A DNA stretch of 64,000 bases from positions 1 through 64,000 of the forward strand of contig PKRJ01000018.1 in NCBI GenBank assembly GCA_017577365.1. Direction: 5' to 3'. Both the position numbers and the translations under genes were made by a program. The notes under the pieces were generated by a model. The model saw only the letters and a list, made by a program, of their open reading frames with translations. It was not told the origin of the DNA and did no database searches. The stretch is from Gammaproteobacteria bacterium. Its GTDB lineage: Bacteria; Pseudomonadota; Gammaproteobacteria; Steroidobacterales; Rariloculaceae. How positions within the stretch are numbered: the first letter of the stretch is position 1; every line of letters starts with the position of its first letter. Shown in pieces: positions 50,196 through 59,897 of this stretch.

Positions 50196-52130
50196 ATGCC
50201 CGTTCCCGCGTCGCGTGAAGCTCAGCGTTCGCTGCGGACGGCCGCGCAGCTCGCGAGCGCGGCGATCGTCGTCGCGGCGCTCTACTTCGCGCAGGTCGTC
50301 CTGATCCCGATAGCGCTCGCGGCGCTCGTCACGTTTCTGCTGAGCCCGCTCGTCACTCGGCTCGATCGCCTTCGTCTGCCGCGCGTGCTGTCCGTGCTGC
50401 TCGTCGTCGGCGCGGCGACGGGGCTTCTCGGCGGCGTCGGCTATTTCGTCGTCGGTCAGCTCGGCGAGTTCGCGAGCGAGCTGGCCTCGTACCGGGAGAA
50501 CATTCGCGCGAAGCTCGCGGACCTCCGGTCGATGACGCGAGGCGGCACGCTCGAGCGCGTGCAGACGACGATCGAGGACTTGAGCCGCGACGTGGAAGGC
50601 GACGCGGCGGAGGAGGCGAGAGCGCGGCGCGAGCCCGCGCCCCGCGAGCGCGACGAGCCGGTGAGCGTGCGCATCGAGCCGGATCGCGCGCTGATCGACG
50701 ATGCGGCGATCTTGCGGCCGGTCGGCGACGTCGCGGCCACGCTCGGCCTCACGATGCTCTTGTCGATCTTCATGCTGATCAAGCGCGAGGACGTCCGCAA
50801 CCGGCTCGTGAGCCTCGCAGGGCATACGTCGCTCGTCGTCACGACGAAAGCGTTCGCGGAGGCGGGGGAGCGCATCTCGCGCTACCTGCTGATGCAGTTC
50901 ATCATCAACGCGACGATGGGCATCGCGGTCGGCATCGGGCTGTTCCTGCTCGGTGTGCCCTACGCAGCGCTCTGGGGGCTCGCGGCCGCGGTGCTGCGCT
51001 ATGTCCCGTATATCGGCCCGTGGATCGCGGCGCTCCTGCCGATCTCGGTGAGCATCGTCACCGCGCCGGGATGGGAGCAGGTCGCACTCGTCGTCGCGCT
51101 CTTCATCGTGCTCGAGCTCTTGAGCAACAACGTGATGGAGCCGTGGCTCTACGGGCAGAGCGTGGGGCTGTCCTCGATCGCCGTCATCGTGTCGGCGATC
51201 TTCTGGACGTGGATTTGGGGGCCGATCGGGCTCGTGATCGCGACGCCGATGACGGCGTGTCTCGTCGTCCTCTCGCGCTATATCCCCGAGATGGCCGTGC
51301 TCGACAGGCTGCTCAGCGAGGGACCGGCGCTGCAACCGCACTTGATGTTGTATCAGCGGTTGCTCGCGGGCGACGAGGACGAGGCCGACGATATCGTCGA
51401 GGCGTATTGCGAGCAGCACTCCCTCGCGGAGGCCTGCGACGAGCTGCTCGCGGGCGCGCTGCTCGCGCTGAAACGGGATCTCGTCGCGGGGCGGATCTCG
51501 TCGTCCGACGGCGCGTTCGTCGCGACCGCGCTCGAGGAGATCATCGACGAGCTGCCGCGCGGCGAACGCGGCGAGGAGGGCGAGGGAGCGGAGCACGGGC
51601 GCGTGCTCGTGACCGGCTTCCCGGTCCGCGACCGGCTCGACGCGCTCGCGCTCGAGCTGTTGGCCGTGCTGCTTCGCGACGAGCCCTGCGACGTCGAGAT
51701 TCTGTCGCCCGAAACGCTCGTCGGCGAACGGATCGCGAAGGTCGAGGCGGGGAAGCCTGCGGCGGTTTGCGTGCTGTCGTTGCCTCCCGGGGATCTCACC
51801 GCGTCGCGGCAGGCGGCGAAGCGAATCCGCGCGCGCGTGCCGGGCGTCCCGATCGTCGCGGGCCGACTCGGTCGTTACGGCGCACCGCCGCGGAGCCGCG
51901 ACCGCCTGCGCGAGGTCGGCGTGCGGGAAGTCGAGTTCAGTATCGCGCGGCTCGCGGAAGTGCTCCGTCCTATCATGCGCGACGCGGCGCGCTCGGCACG
52001 CGCCGCGGCGGCCGAGGCCGGCGAAGGCGGTGCCGTGCGCGAGACGGCGGAGGCCGGCGCCGACGCGGCCGCCGAGACCGGCGCTCAGCTCGGCGTTGGC
52101 GACGGCACGAAGCTCGGCGCGCTCAGTTGA
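50196..52130 (+). CDS. AI-2E family membrane protein with an extra C-terminal soluble domain
   Basis: 644 residues from ATG 50196 behind AGAGGG. The N-terminal 350 residues are typical AI-2E/PerM-like: first helices AAIVVAALYFAQVVLIPIALAALVTFLLSPLV, a charged periplasmic-side insert, then FIVLELLSNNVMEPWLYGQSVGLS and IWGPIGLVIATPMTACLVVL. About 100 further residues are helical (FDLL...-like ALLALKRDLVAG), then residues about 470-580 show VLVTGFPVRDRLDALALELLAVLL, AAVCVLSLPPG and VPIVAGRLGRYG, a Rossmann-like pattern seen in B12-binding-type modules. The last 50 residues are Ala/Glu-rich. This extension is not part of ordinary family members. Confidence 0.85.
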   Translation: MPVPASREAQRSLRTAAQLASAAIVVAALYFAQVVLIPIALAALVTFLLSPLVTRLDRLRLPRVLSVLLVVGAATGLLGGVGYFVVGQLGEFASELASYRENIRAKLADLRSMTRGGTLERVQTTIEDLSRDVEGDAAEEARARREPAPRERDEPVSVRIEPDRALIDDAAILRPVGDVAATLGLTMLLSIFMLIKREDVRNRLVSLAGHTSLVVTTKAFAEAGERISRYLLMQFIINATMGIAVGIGLFLLGVPYAALWGLAAAVLRYVPYIGPWIAALLPISVSIVTAPGWEQVALVVALFIVLELLSNNVMEPWLYGQSVGLSSIAVIVSAIFWTWIWGPIGLVIATPMTACLVVLSRYIPEMAVLDRLLSEGPALQPHLMLYQRLLAGDEDEADDIVEAYCEQHSLAEACDELLAGALLALKRDLVAGRISSSDGAFVATALEEIIDELPRGERGEEGEGAEHGRVLVTGFPVRDRLDALALELLAVLLRDEPCDVEILSPETLVGERIAKVEAGKPAAVCVLSLPPGDLTASRQAAKRIRARVPGVPIVAGRLGRYGAPPRSRDRLREVGVREVEFSIARLAEVLRPIMRDAARSARAAAAEAGEGGAVRETAEAGADAAAETGAQLGVGDGTKLGALS

Positions 52131-52137
52131 GCCGAGT

Positions 52138-52761
52138 TCAGCCGACCTTGCGCACGGCGACGTCGAGACCGTGGCCGATCGGTAGAAGCGCCGCCTCGAG
52201 ATCGGGCTTCGCGCGAACGGCGGCGCGATATGCGGCGGCCTGCGCGTGCGCGTCCGGCGGGTGCAGCATGTTGTCCGCGACGATCACGCCGCCGGGTGAG
52301 AGCAGGGGATAGACGAGCTCGAAGCACGGCACGTAGAGGTCTTTCCAGACGTCGAGCAGCACCAGATCGACGGGCCCGGGCTGCTCGCGCAGGAGCTCGA
52401 GCGCGTCGCCGTGTCGGAAGTCGACGTGCGCGGCCAGCCCGGCGTCGGCGAGCCGCTCGCGCGCGTAAGCTTGTTTTCGCTCGACCGTGTCGTACGTATA
52501 CACGGTGCCGCCGGTGCGGCGAGCCGCGTCCGCGAGAAATAGCGTCGAGAAGCCGTACGACGTGCCGAGCTCGACGATCCGTCGGGCCGAGATGCCGACC
52601 GCGAGCGCGTGAAGGAAGCGCGCCGCGTCCTCGCCGACCGCGAGCAGGAAATCGTCGCGACGGCGAAGGAACTCCTCGCGAGCCAGCGACGCAGAGGTCT
52701 TGGCGTCGGCGCGCATGCGGTCGCGATAAACGTTCAGCACGTTCTCGAAGGCGTCGTTCAT
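52138..52761 (-). CDS. Class I SAM-dependent O-methyltransferase
   Basis: 207 residues from ATG 52761 with AAAGGAG upstream. Motif I is IVELGTSYGFSTLFLADAAR, then VYTYDTVERKQAYARERL, VDLVLLDVWKDLY and GGVIVADNMLHPP, as in the catechol/caffeoyl-CoA O-methyltransferase group (Methyltransf_24/3). It is convergent with the AI-2E gene with a 7-nt gap and divergent from the TPR protein. Substrate unknown. Confidence 0.9.
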   Translation of the reverse strand: MNDAFENVLNVYRDRMRADAKTSASLAREEFLRRRDDFLLAVGEDAARFLHALAVGISARRIVELGTSYGFSTLFLADAARRTGGTVYTYDTVERKQAYARERLADAGLAAHVDFRHGDALELLREQPGPVDLVLLDVWKDLYVPCFELVYPLLSPGGVIVADNMLHPPDAHAQAAAYRAAVRAKPDLEAALLPIGHGLDVAVRKVG

Positions 52762-52972
52762 TTGTGCTCCTTTCGCTCGGTCGGCGTACGGATTCTCGAC
52801 GCGAATCGCGGGCGAGAATATCTCGACAAAGATCTTGTCGGCCCTCGCGGGCCATGTAATGCTTGATGCGCTCGGCGCTCCATACGCGGCACGCCCTTTC
52901 GATCGCCGAGACGAAGCCGCCGATCGACGCTCTTCGCGCTTCGCACCTCGAGCGCGCCGCAAGGAGGTCATC

Positions 52973-54625
52973 GTGCATACGTTCCCATCCGCCGTCGTGT
53001 CGTGCGCGCTCGCGCTCGGCACCGCCGCGGCCGTCGCGCAACATCACGCAGGCTCGCTTCCGCCGGCCGCGACCGAGCTCCATCCCGACCTCGGCGATTA
53101 CCGCTTCCCGATCTCGACCGAGGTCCCGGAAGCGCAGGTCTATTTCGATCAGGGTATCGCGTTGCTCTACGGGTTCAACCATGACGAGGCGGCGCGTTAT
53201 TTCCGCCGCGCGGCCGAGCTCGATCCGGCCGCGGCGATGCCTTACTGGGGGCTCGCGCTGTCCATCGGTCCGAACTACAACGATACCGACGTGGACGAGG
53301 AGCGCGCAGCCGCGACCTATGACGCGGTGCAGAATGCGCTGAGGCGCGCGTCGCAGTCGAGCCCGCGGGAGCGTGCGCTCATCGAGGCGCTCGCGCGGCG
53401 CTATCCGTCGCCGGATCCGGAGTCGGACTGGCTCGCGCAGCATCTCGACTACAGCGACGCGATGCGCGAGGTCGTCGCGGCGTATCCGGACGATCTCGAC
53501 GCGGCGACGATGTTCGCCGAAAGCCTGATGATGCTTCGGCCGTGGCAGCTCTGGACGCCGGACGGCGAGCCGGCCGAAGGCACGCTCGAGCTCGTCGCGG
53601 TTCTCGAATCGGTGCTCCGGCGCGATCCGAATCATCCCGGCGCGAATCATTTCTATATTCACGCCGTCGAGGCCTCGCCGAGCCTCGAGCGCGCGATCCC
53701 GAGCGCCTACCGCTTGATGACGCTCGTGCCGGGCGCCGGTCATCTCGTGCACATGCCGGGGCACATCTTCCTGCAGACCGGCGACTACGACCTTGCGGCC
53801 GAGACGAATGTGCGCGCGGCCGCGGCGGACCGCGAGTTCGTCGAGCGCACGGGTGCGACCGGCGTCTATCCGTTGATGTACTCGACGCACAACGTGCACT
53901 TCATCGCATATGCCCGCGCGCAGCAAGGACGCTACGACGAGGCGCGTGAGGCGGCGGAACGAATGGTCGAGATGATCGGCGACGCCGACCTCGAGATGCA
54001 GATGCTCGAGGGTTTTCGGCTCTATCCGGCGATGGTCGATTTGCGCTTCCACCGCTGGGACGCGCTGCTGGCGGCGGAGGAGCCTTCCGTCGAGCGCCCG
54101 TTCAGCCGCGCGTTCTGGCGCTACGCGCGCGCGATGGCCTACGCGGGGCGCGGTGACGTCGACAAGGCCGAGGCGGAGAAGCGGCATTTCGAGCGAGACC
54201 GCGAGGCCGTGCCGGAAGAGGCGAGATATCTGCTCAACAACGACGCGGCGGATCTGCTCGCGCTGGCGTCGGCGACGCTCGACGCGGCGATCGCCGAGGC
54301 GCGCGGCGATCACGAGGGCGCGATCGCCGCGTGGCGTGCGGCCGTCGAGTTGGAGCGGGTCGTGCAATACGACGAGCCGCCGGCGTGGTTCTATCCGATC
54401 CGCCAGTCGCTCGGTGCCGCGCTGCTCGAGGCGGGTCGTCCGGCCGAGGCCGAGGTCGAGTTCCGTGCGGCGCTCGCGCGGTATCCTCGCGACGGACGAT
54501 TGCTGTTCGGATTGATGCAGAGCCTACGCGCCGCGCAACGCGAAACCGAGGCCTCGCTCGTCGAGGCGCAGTTCGACGACGCATGGGAGGGCGCCACCGA
54601 GCGGCTTACGCTCCAAGCCCTCTGA
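52973..54625 (+). CDS. Exported TPR-repeat protein
   Basis: 550 residues; GTG 52973 follows AAGGAGG by five bases. Signal peptide ends near AVAQHH. TPR-like pairs occur throughout: AQVYFDQGIALLYGFNHDEAARYFRRAAELDPAAAMPYWGLA, YARAQQGRYDEAREAAERM and GAALLEAGRPAEAEVEFRAALARYPRDGRLLFGLM near the end. A histidine-rich stretch HFYIHAVEASP and LVHMPGHIFLQTGDY is conserved in this kind of TPR protein; it might bind metal. Function is unknown. Separated from the convergent parB by 21 nt. Confidence 0.85.
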   Translation: MHTFPSAVVSCALALGTAAAVAQHHAGSLPPAATELHPDLGDYRFPISTEVPEAQVYFDQGIALLYGFNHDEAARYFRRAAELDPAAAMPYWGLALSIGPNYNDTDVDEERAAATYDAVQNALRRASQSSPRERALIEALARRYPSPDPESDWLAQHLDYSDAMREVVAAYPDDLDAATMFAESLMMLRPWQLWTPDGEPAEGTLELVAVLESVLRRDPNHPGANHFYIHAVEASPSLERAIPSAYRLMTLVPGAGHLVHMPGHIFLQTGDYDLAAETNVRAAAADREFVERTGATGVYPLMYSTHNVHFIAYARAQQGRYDEAREAAERMVEMIGDADLEMQMLEGFRLYPAMVDLRFHRWDALLAAEEPSVERPFSRAFWRYARAMAYAGRGDVDKAEAEKRHFERDREAVPEEARYLLNNDAADLLALASATLDAAIAEARGDHEGAIAAWRAAVELERVVQYDEPPAWFYPIRQSLGAALLEAGRPAEAEVEFRAALARYPRDGRLLFGLMQSLRAAQRETEASLVEAQFDDAWEGATERLTLQAL

Positions 54626-54646
54626 GCGAATGCGGTCGGTCGAGGC

Positions 54647-55570
54647 CTAGTCGCGGCCGCTCACCGCGTCGCGAACCCGCGGTCCCGCCGTCTCGCGCAC
54701 CTTGGCGACGAGATCGCAGATCCGCTCGAGCGTCTGCTCGAGGTGGCCGAGATCCGAGAACGCGACGCTGAGCGAGTAGCCGCCGCTCTTCAGCGCTCGG
54801 ATCGCGACTTTCTCGCCGACTTCCTTCTCGAGCTGCCGCTGGAGCCAGCGGGTCTGAAAATCGATGCTGGCTCGATCCTGCGCGTCGTCGGCACCCGAGA
54901 GCAGGGCTCGGACGGCCCGCTCGACCTGTCGGACCGAGAGGCCGCGCCGCCCTGCCTTGCGCGCGAGCGCCACCTGCCTCTCCCGGTCGAGGGGCAGCAG
55001 CGCGCGGGCGTGTCCCATGTCGATCTCGCGACGAATCAAGAGCTCCTTGACCTCGGCGTCGAGCTCGAGAAGCCGCAGCAGATTCGTCACGGAGGCTCGA
55101 GAGCGACCGACGGCCTTCGCGACTTGCTCGTGCGTCAACCGGAACTCGTCGGCGAGCCGGTGCAAGGATTCGGCCTGCTCGATCGGATTCAGGTCTTCGC
55201 GCTGCAGGTTCTCGATCAGGGCGACCGCGAGCGCCGACTGGTCGTCGAGCTCGCGCACGATGACCGGCACCGTTCGCAATCCGGCGCGCTTCGCCGCGTG
55301 CCAGCGTCGCTCGCCGGCGACGATCTCGTAGGCGTGGCCGCCGGCGGCGTCGGCCGGGCGCGGGCGCACGACGATCGGCTGCAGAATCCCTTGCTCGCGG
55401 ATCGAGTCGGTGAGCTCCTCGAGCCGTTCCTCGGACAGATGACGTCTCGGCTGATACCGGCCGGGCGCGAGCGCGTCGACGGACATTTCGATCGTCTCGG
55501 CGGTCGGGCGCGGCGACGCGCCGAGGCCCGTGTCCGTGAGCAGCGTTTCGAATCGATTCTCGACCGTCAT
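54647..55570 (-). CDS. parB: ParB-family partition protein (orphan, without parA)
   Basis: 307 residues. The N-terminal CTPase domain has GRYQPRRHLSEERLEELTDSIREQGILQPIVVRP, GERRWHAAKRAG and ENLQREDLNPIEQAESLHRLADEF; the HTH is LTHEQVAKAVGRSRASVTNLLRLLEL; a C-terminal dimer domain ends at about residue 300. This is the chromosomal ParB length. The usual parA upstream is missing: the 318-nt region on its 5' side contains no ParA motif. No parS-like TGTTTCACGTGAAACA is seen in the window. Confidence 0.92.
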   Translation of the reverse strand: MTVENRFETLLTDTGLGASPRPTAETIEMSVDALAPGRYQPRRHLSEERLEELTDSIREQGILQPIVVRPRPADAAGGHAYEIVAGERRWHAAKRAGLRTVPVIVRELDDQSALAVALIENLQREDLNPIEQAESLHRLADEFRLTHEQVAKAVGRSRASVTNLLRLLELDAEVKELLIRREIDMGHARALLPLDRERQVALARKAGRRGLSVRQVERAVRALLSGADDAQDRASIDFQTRWLQRQLEKEVGEKVAIRALKSGGYSLSVAFSDLGHLEQTLERICDLVAKVRETAGPRVRDAVSGRD

Positions 55571-55888
55571 GTCTCGTCCGTCTGCGTAATCCTGCCGATC
55601 TTACCGAACCGTGAACCGAAAAGGGCCGCGTTCTCTCCGGTGTCGACGCGCCGCGTGATCGCGCTTGCGGAGCATCGGTGCTCGCGGTACTCGGCGTTAC
55701 GCGTCGGCCTTGCCAACGACGTGCCCTGATCGTTTCCGGGAAAGGCAACAGTTCCTCTCGGAGACTGCCGACGGTATGGCACGACCGAAATCTCCGGGGT
55801 ATGCTCGACCGTACGCGCTTCCGAGAGAGTCGTTGAGACGCGAAGATCGAGCGTTTAGCGAAGACCGTTCGCGTCGAGGGGGTGTCGA
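55571..55888. other. Intergenic region between parB and the ankyrin operon
   Basis: About 320 nt. It must contain the promoter of parB on the minus strand and that of the ankyrin/DUF1592/DUF1552 operon on the plus strand. No ParA-like frame, tRNA or clear repeat is visible. A GC-rich run GAGGGGGTG lies a few bases before the GTG of the ankyrin gene. Confidence 0.5.
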
Positions 55889-57472
55889 GTGCGGACGCAG
55901 CGGCCACTGCGTGAGCGTGGCGCGGCCGGGATAGTCTCGGCAGCGGCAGTCTGCGCTTTGCTCGCTTGGCCCGAGGCCTCGGAAGCGGCGACGGCCCTGG
56001 CCGATGCCGCTCGCGACGGGCGCCTCGCGCAAGTTCGCGAGCAGATCGCCGCGGGCGCGGCCGTCGACGCGCCTCATCCCGACGGCACCACACCGCTGCT
56101 CTGGGCCGTTCATCGCGGCGATCTCGAGATGGTCGAGGCGCTGATCGAGGCCGGCGCGTCCGTCGACGTGCCGAACGAGTTCGGCGTCACGACGCTGCTC
56201 GAGGCGAGCCGCGCCGGCGACGCGGCGATCATCGCGGCCTTGCTCGGTGCCGGCGCCGACGTATCGCAGAGTCATCCCACCGGCGAGACGCCGCTGATGG
56301 CCGCCGCGCGCACCGGCGGCGTCGATGCCGTGCGTCTCTTGCTCGAGCACGGCGCCGACGCGAACGCGCGCGACGCATACCAGCATCAGACCGCGCTGAT
56401 GTGGGCCGCGGCCGAAGGCCATCTCGACGTGGTCGACGTGCTGCTCGCCGCCGGCGCCGATCCGAATCTTCAGGCGCGCGTCTCGACGCTCCAGGAACGC
56501 AGCATCAACGCCGATTATCCGACCGGCGGATTCACGGCGCTCATGTGGGCCGCGCGGAACGGCGACGAGGCGATCGTGCGTCGACTCGTCGCGGGCGGCG
56601 CCGATCTCGATCTCACGAACGGCGACGGCGCGACCGCGATGATGATCGCGATCGTCAACGACCGCTTCGACATGGCAGCGTTGCTGCTCGAGCTCGGGGC
56701 CGGCGTCGATGACGGCTCCCTCTATTACGCGGTCGAGATGCGCGATGCGACGACCGACTGGTTCGCGCGCGACGGCTCGCGTTTGCGGCCCGATCATCCG
56801 AACGAGCACACGGCGCTCGATCTGATTCGCCTGCTGCTCGAAGCCGGCGCCGATCCGAATCTGCCGTTCGTCGGGCAGATGCATTCGTACTCGATGTGTT
56901 GCGACGTCTTCGCGAACGCATCGCCGTTCTATCGTGCCGCGGTCGCAGGCGACGTCGAGGCGATGCGGCTGATGCTCGAGCACGGCGCCGACGTCATGTG
57001 GATGCCGTCGGAGGTGCCGAACGGCCCGCGCGGCGCGAACGCGAACGTCGGGCGACCGGCGATCGCGGCGGCCGTCGACGGCGGGCGGGGCGTGTCGCGC
57101 GCCGGAGGTCCGGGCGATCTTCGCGAAGGACCGCCGCCGTTCCGCGAGCCTTCGAACCGAAACCCGGCCGACGCGGTGCGTTTGCTGCTCGAGGCCGGCG
57201 CCGATCCCAACGCGACGGTCGCCGAAAGCGGCAACACGGTGATGCACGAAGCCGTTCGGCTGCGAAAGCCTGAAGTCATCCGGGTGCTGGCCGAAGCCGG
57301 CGTGAACCTCGACGCGAAGAATCGCGAAGGCTTGACGCCGCTCGAGCTTGCCGAGGGTCTCGACGATACGCCGTCGCTGATTCTGCCGAATGAAGAGCGG
57401 CCGCCGCGCGAGGCGATCGTCGCGGTCATGCGGGAAGTGCGCGCGGCGCGAGAGCAGGGGAGCGTGCGATGA
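55889..57472 (+). CDS. Exported ankyrin repeat protein
   Basis: 527 residues, GTG 55889; signal sequence AAGIVSAAAVCALLAWPEASEA. About ten ankyrin units can be read, for example DGTTPLLWAVHRGDLEMVEALIEAGASVD, GETPLMAAARTGGVDAVRLLLEHGADANARD, HQTALMWAAAEGHLDVVDVLLAAGADPN and GNTVMHEAVRLRKPEVIRVLAEAGVNLD. Its end overlaps the ATG of the DUF1592 gene (ATGA), so they are co-translated. The repeats probably bind the downstream cytochrome-type or DUF1552 proteins in the periplasm. Confidence 0.9.
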   Translation: MRTQRPLRERGAAGIVSAAAVCALLAWPEASEAATALADAARDGRLAQVREQIAAGAAVDAPHPDGTTPLLWAVHRGDLEMVEALIEAGASVDVPNEFGVTTLLEASRAGDAAIIAALLGAGADVSQSHPTGETPLMAAARTGGVDAVRLLLEHGADANARDAYQHQTALMWAAAEGHLDVVDVLLAAGADPNLQARVSTLQERSINADYPTGGFTALMWAARNGDEAIVRRLVAGGADLDLTNGDGATAMMIAIVNDRFDMAALLLELGAGVDDGSLYYAVEMRDATTDWFARDGSRLRPDHPNEHTALDLIRLLLEAGADPNLPFVGQMHSYSMCCDVFANASPFYRAAVAGDVEAMRLMLEHGADVMWMPSEVPNGPRGANANVGRPAIAAAVDGGRGVSRAGGPGDLREGPPPFREPSNRNPADAVRLLLEAGADPNATVAESGNTVMHEAVRLRKPEVIRVLAEAGVNLDAKNREGLTPLELAEGLDDTPSLILPNEERPPREAIVAVMREVRAAREQGSVR

Positions 57473-59892
57473 AGCGGACGCTCGGTGCCGCGGGCCTGGT
57501 CGCGGCCGGCGCTGCGGCTGCCGGATACGCGCTCTTCAAGCCGCGAGCGGATGCGTTGGAAGAGCAATGGTCCTTCGTCGGCCGCTACTGCGTCGATTGC
57601 CACAACGATATCGACTTCACCGGCGACCTGTCGCTCCAACGCCGGCTGCCCGGGAACGTGCACGCGGAGGCCGAGGTTTGGGAGAAGGCGATTCGCAAGC
57701 TCGAGATCGGCTTGATGCCGCCGCGCGATCGTCCGCAGCCGACCGAGGAGGAGCGGCGCGCATTCGTTCGCGCGCTGGAGACGACGCTCGATCGCGCCGC
57801 CGCGGCGGAGCCGTACGCCGGTCACTATCCGCCGCATCGGCTGAATCGCGCCGAGTACGCCAATGCGATCCGAGATCTGTGCGGCTTCGAGATCGACGCC
57901 GACGCTCTGCTGCCGAGCGACGGCGGCGATTTCGGATTCGACAACATCGCGTCGGCGTTGACGACGTCGCCGCTGCTGCTCGAGCGCTACGTCACGGCCG
58001 CGCTTCGCATCGTGGACCTCGCGGTAGGTAACGCCGACCTGCCGCCGACCGCGGCGTTCTACAAGATTCCGGTCGAGGTCACGCAGACCGGGCACATGGA
58101 AGGCTTGCCGCTCGGCACACGGGGCGGCATCAAGGTGCGGCACACCTTCCCGGCGGATGCGAAGTACGTGTTCGCGGGGCGGCTGCTGCGCACCGTCGCC
58201 GAAGGCTACGTCGGCGTCGAGGGGCATGACGTCCCTCACGAGTTCATCGTGCTCGTCGACGGCGAACGAGTCTTCTCGGCGAAGGTGGGCGGTCCCGAGG
58301 ATCACCGCGAAAGCTCGGAAAGCATCACGCTTTCGGCGGTCACGATCGACGAGCGAATGACGTCGCCGCCGATCCCGATCACCGCGGGCCCGCACGAGGT
58401 CGTATTCACGTGGGTCGAGATGCGGACGCAGGAGCAGAACGTTTGGCAGCCTGCGCTCCGCGAGACGCTCGAGGCGCACAATCCGGCGGGCCTGCCGCGG
58501 CTCGAGGTCGGGATCATCGAAGGGCCGTACGAGCCGACCGGGATCAGCGACACGCCGAGCCGCGAGCGGATCTTCGTTTGTAAGCCGGAGCGCGAGCGAG
58601 ACGAAGCGGAATGCGCCGGGCGGATCGTCGCGGCGCTCGCGCGGCGCGCGTTCCGCCGGCCGGTCGACGACGAGGACATCGCGCCCGCGCTCGAGCTCTA
58701 TCGCGAAGCGCGCGCCACCGGCGGTGATTTCGACGACGGCATCCGCGCCGCGGTCGCGCGCGTGCTCGTGAGCCCCTCGTTCCTGTATCGAATCGAGACG
58801 AGCCCGGTCGACGTGCCCGTCGGCGCGTCGCACCCGATCAGCGACGTCGATCTCGCGTCGCGGCTGTCGTTCTTCCTGTGGTCGAGCATCCCGGACGACG
58901 AGCTGCTCGAGCTGGCCGTCGAGGGACGGCTGCGGGATCCGGACGTGCTCGAGGCGCAGGTTCGACGAATGGTCGCGGACGAGCGCGCGAGCGCGCTCGT
59001 CGAGAACTTCACCGGCCAATGGCTGCAACTGCGCAACCTCGAGCAGCGCGTTCGGCCGGACATCCTCATGTTTCCGGACTTCGACGCGAACTTGCGCGAC
59101 GCGTTTCGGCGCGAGACGGAGCTCCTGTTCGAGCACGTGCTGCGCAACGATCTGCCCGTTCACGAGCTGCTTACGGCCAATTACACGTTCGTGAACGAGC
59201 GCCTCGCTCGGCATTACGGCATCAAGGGCGTCTACGGCTCGCGTTTCCGCAAGGTCGAGCTCGACGATCCGAACCGCGGCGGTTTGCTCGGGCACGGCAG
59301 CTTCCTGTCGCTGACGTCGGCCGCGAATCGAACGTCGCCGATCATCCGCGGCAAGTTCGTGATGGCGAATCTGCTGAACAGCCCGCCGCCCGAGCCTCCG
59401 GCGGTCGTGCCCGCGCTCGAGGAGAGCGCGCCGAAGGATCGGCCGTCGACGGTGCGCGAGCAGCTCGAGCGCCACCGCGAGAATCCGACTTGCAACGCCT
59501 GCCACCGCAACATCGACCCGGTCGGTTTCGCGCTCGAGAATTTCGGCGTGCTCGGCGAATGGCGCGAGACGACGCGCGAGGGCTTGCCGATCGACTCGGC
59601 CGGCGTCCTCGCCGACGGTACCCCGGTCGACGGTCCGGCGTCGCTGCGCGCCGCGCTGCTCGCGAAGCCCGAGCTCTTCGCCTCGACGGTGACCGAGAAG
59701 CTGTTGACGTATGCGCTCGGCCGCGGACTCGAGCCGAAGGATATGCCGGTCGTGCGATCGATCGTGCGCAATGCCGCGCGCGACGATTACCGAATGATGT
59801 CGATCGTTCTCGGCATCGTCGACAGCTACCCGTTCCAGCACCGGACGAAGACGTCCGAGCCCGAGGAGCGCCTCGCGCAACTCATGGAGTAA
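57469..59892 (+). CDS. DUF1592/DUF1588/DUF1585-type exported cytochrome-like protein
   Basis: 807 residues with a short N-terminal anchor. The first haem-like site is CVDCH (RYCVDCHNDIDFTGDL), followed by DUF1587-type HRLNRAEYANAIRDLCGFEIDADALLPSDGGDFGFDNIASAL, RLARRAFRRPVDDED, SPSFLYRIETSP with DLASRLSFFLWSSIPDDELLELA (DUF1592), NYTFVNERLARHYGI and RTSPIIRGKF (DUF1588), and a second CxxCH, CNACHRNIDPVGFALENF, with EKLLTYALGRGLEPKDMP (DUF1585). This is the planctomycete-type cytochrome family also found in gammaproteobacteria. Paired with DUF1552 next door. Function unknown. Confidence 0.9.
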   Translation: MKRTLGAAGLVAAGAAAAGYALFKPRADALEEQWSFVGRYCVDCHNDIDFTGDLSLQRRLPGNVHAEAEVWEKAIRKLEIGLMPPRDRPQPTEEERRAFVRALETTLDRAAAAEPYAGHYPPHRLNRAEYANAIRDLCGFEIDADALLPSDGGDFGFDNIASALTTSPLLLERYVTAALRIVDLAVGNADLPPTAAFYKIPVEVTQTGHMEGLPLGTRGGIKVRHTFPADAKYVFAGRLLRTVAEGYVGVEGHDVPHEFIVLVDGERVFSAKVGGPEDHRESSESITLSAVTIDERMTSPPIPITAGPHEVVFTWVEMRTQEQNVWQPALRETLEAHNPAGLPRLEVGIIEGPYEPTGISDTPSRERIFVCKPERERDEAECAGRIVAALARRAFRRPVDDEDIAPALELYREARATGGDFDDGIRAAVARVLVSPSFLYRIETSPVDVPVGASHPISDVDLASRLSFFLWSSIPDDELLELAVEGRLRDPDVLEAQVRRMVADERASALVENFTGQWLQLRNLEQRVRPDILMFPDFDANLRDAFRRETELLFEHVLRNDLPVHELLTANYTFVNERLARHYGIKGVYGSRFRKVELDDPNRGGLLGHGSFLSLTSAANRTSPIIRGKFVMANLLNSPPPEPPAVVPALEESAPKDRPSTVREQLERHRENPTCNACHRNIDPVGFALENFGVLGEWRETTREGLPIDSAGVLADGTPVDGPASLRAALLAKPELFASTVTEKLLTYALGRGLEPKDMPVVRSIVRNAARDDYRMMSIVLGIVDSYPFQHRTKTSEPEERLAQLME

Positions 59893-59897
59893 CCGCC

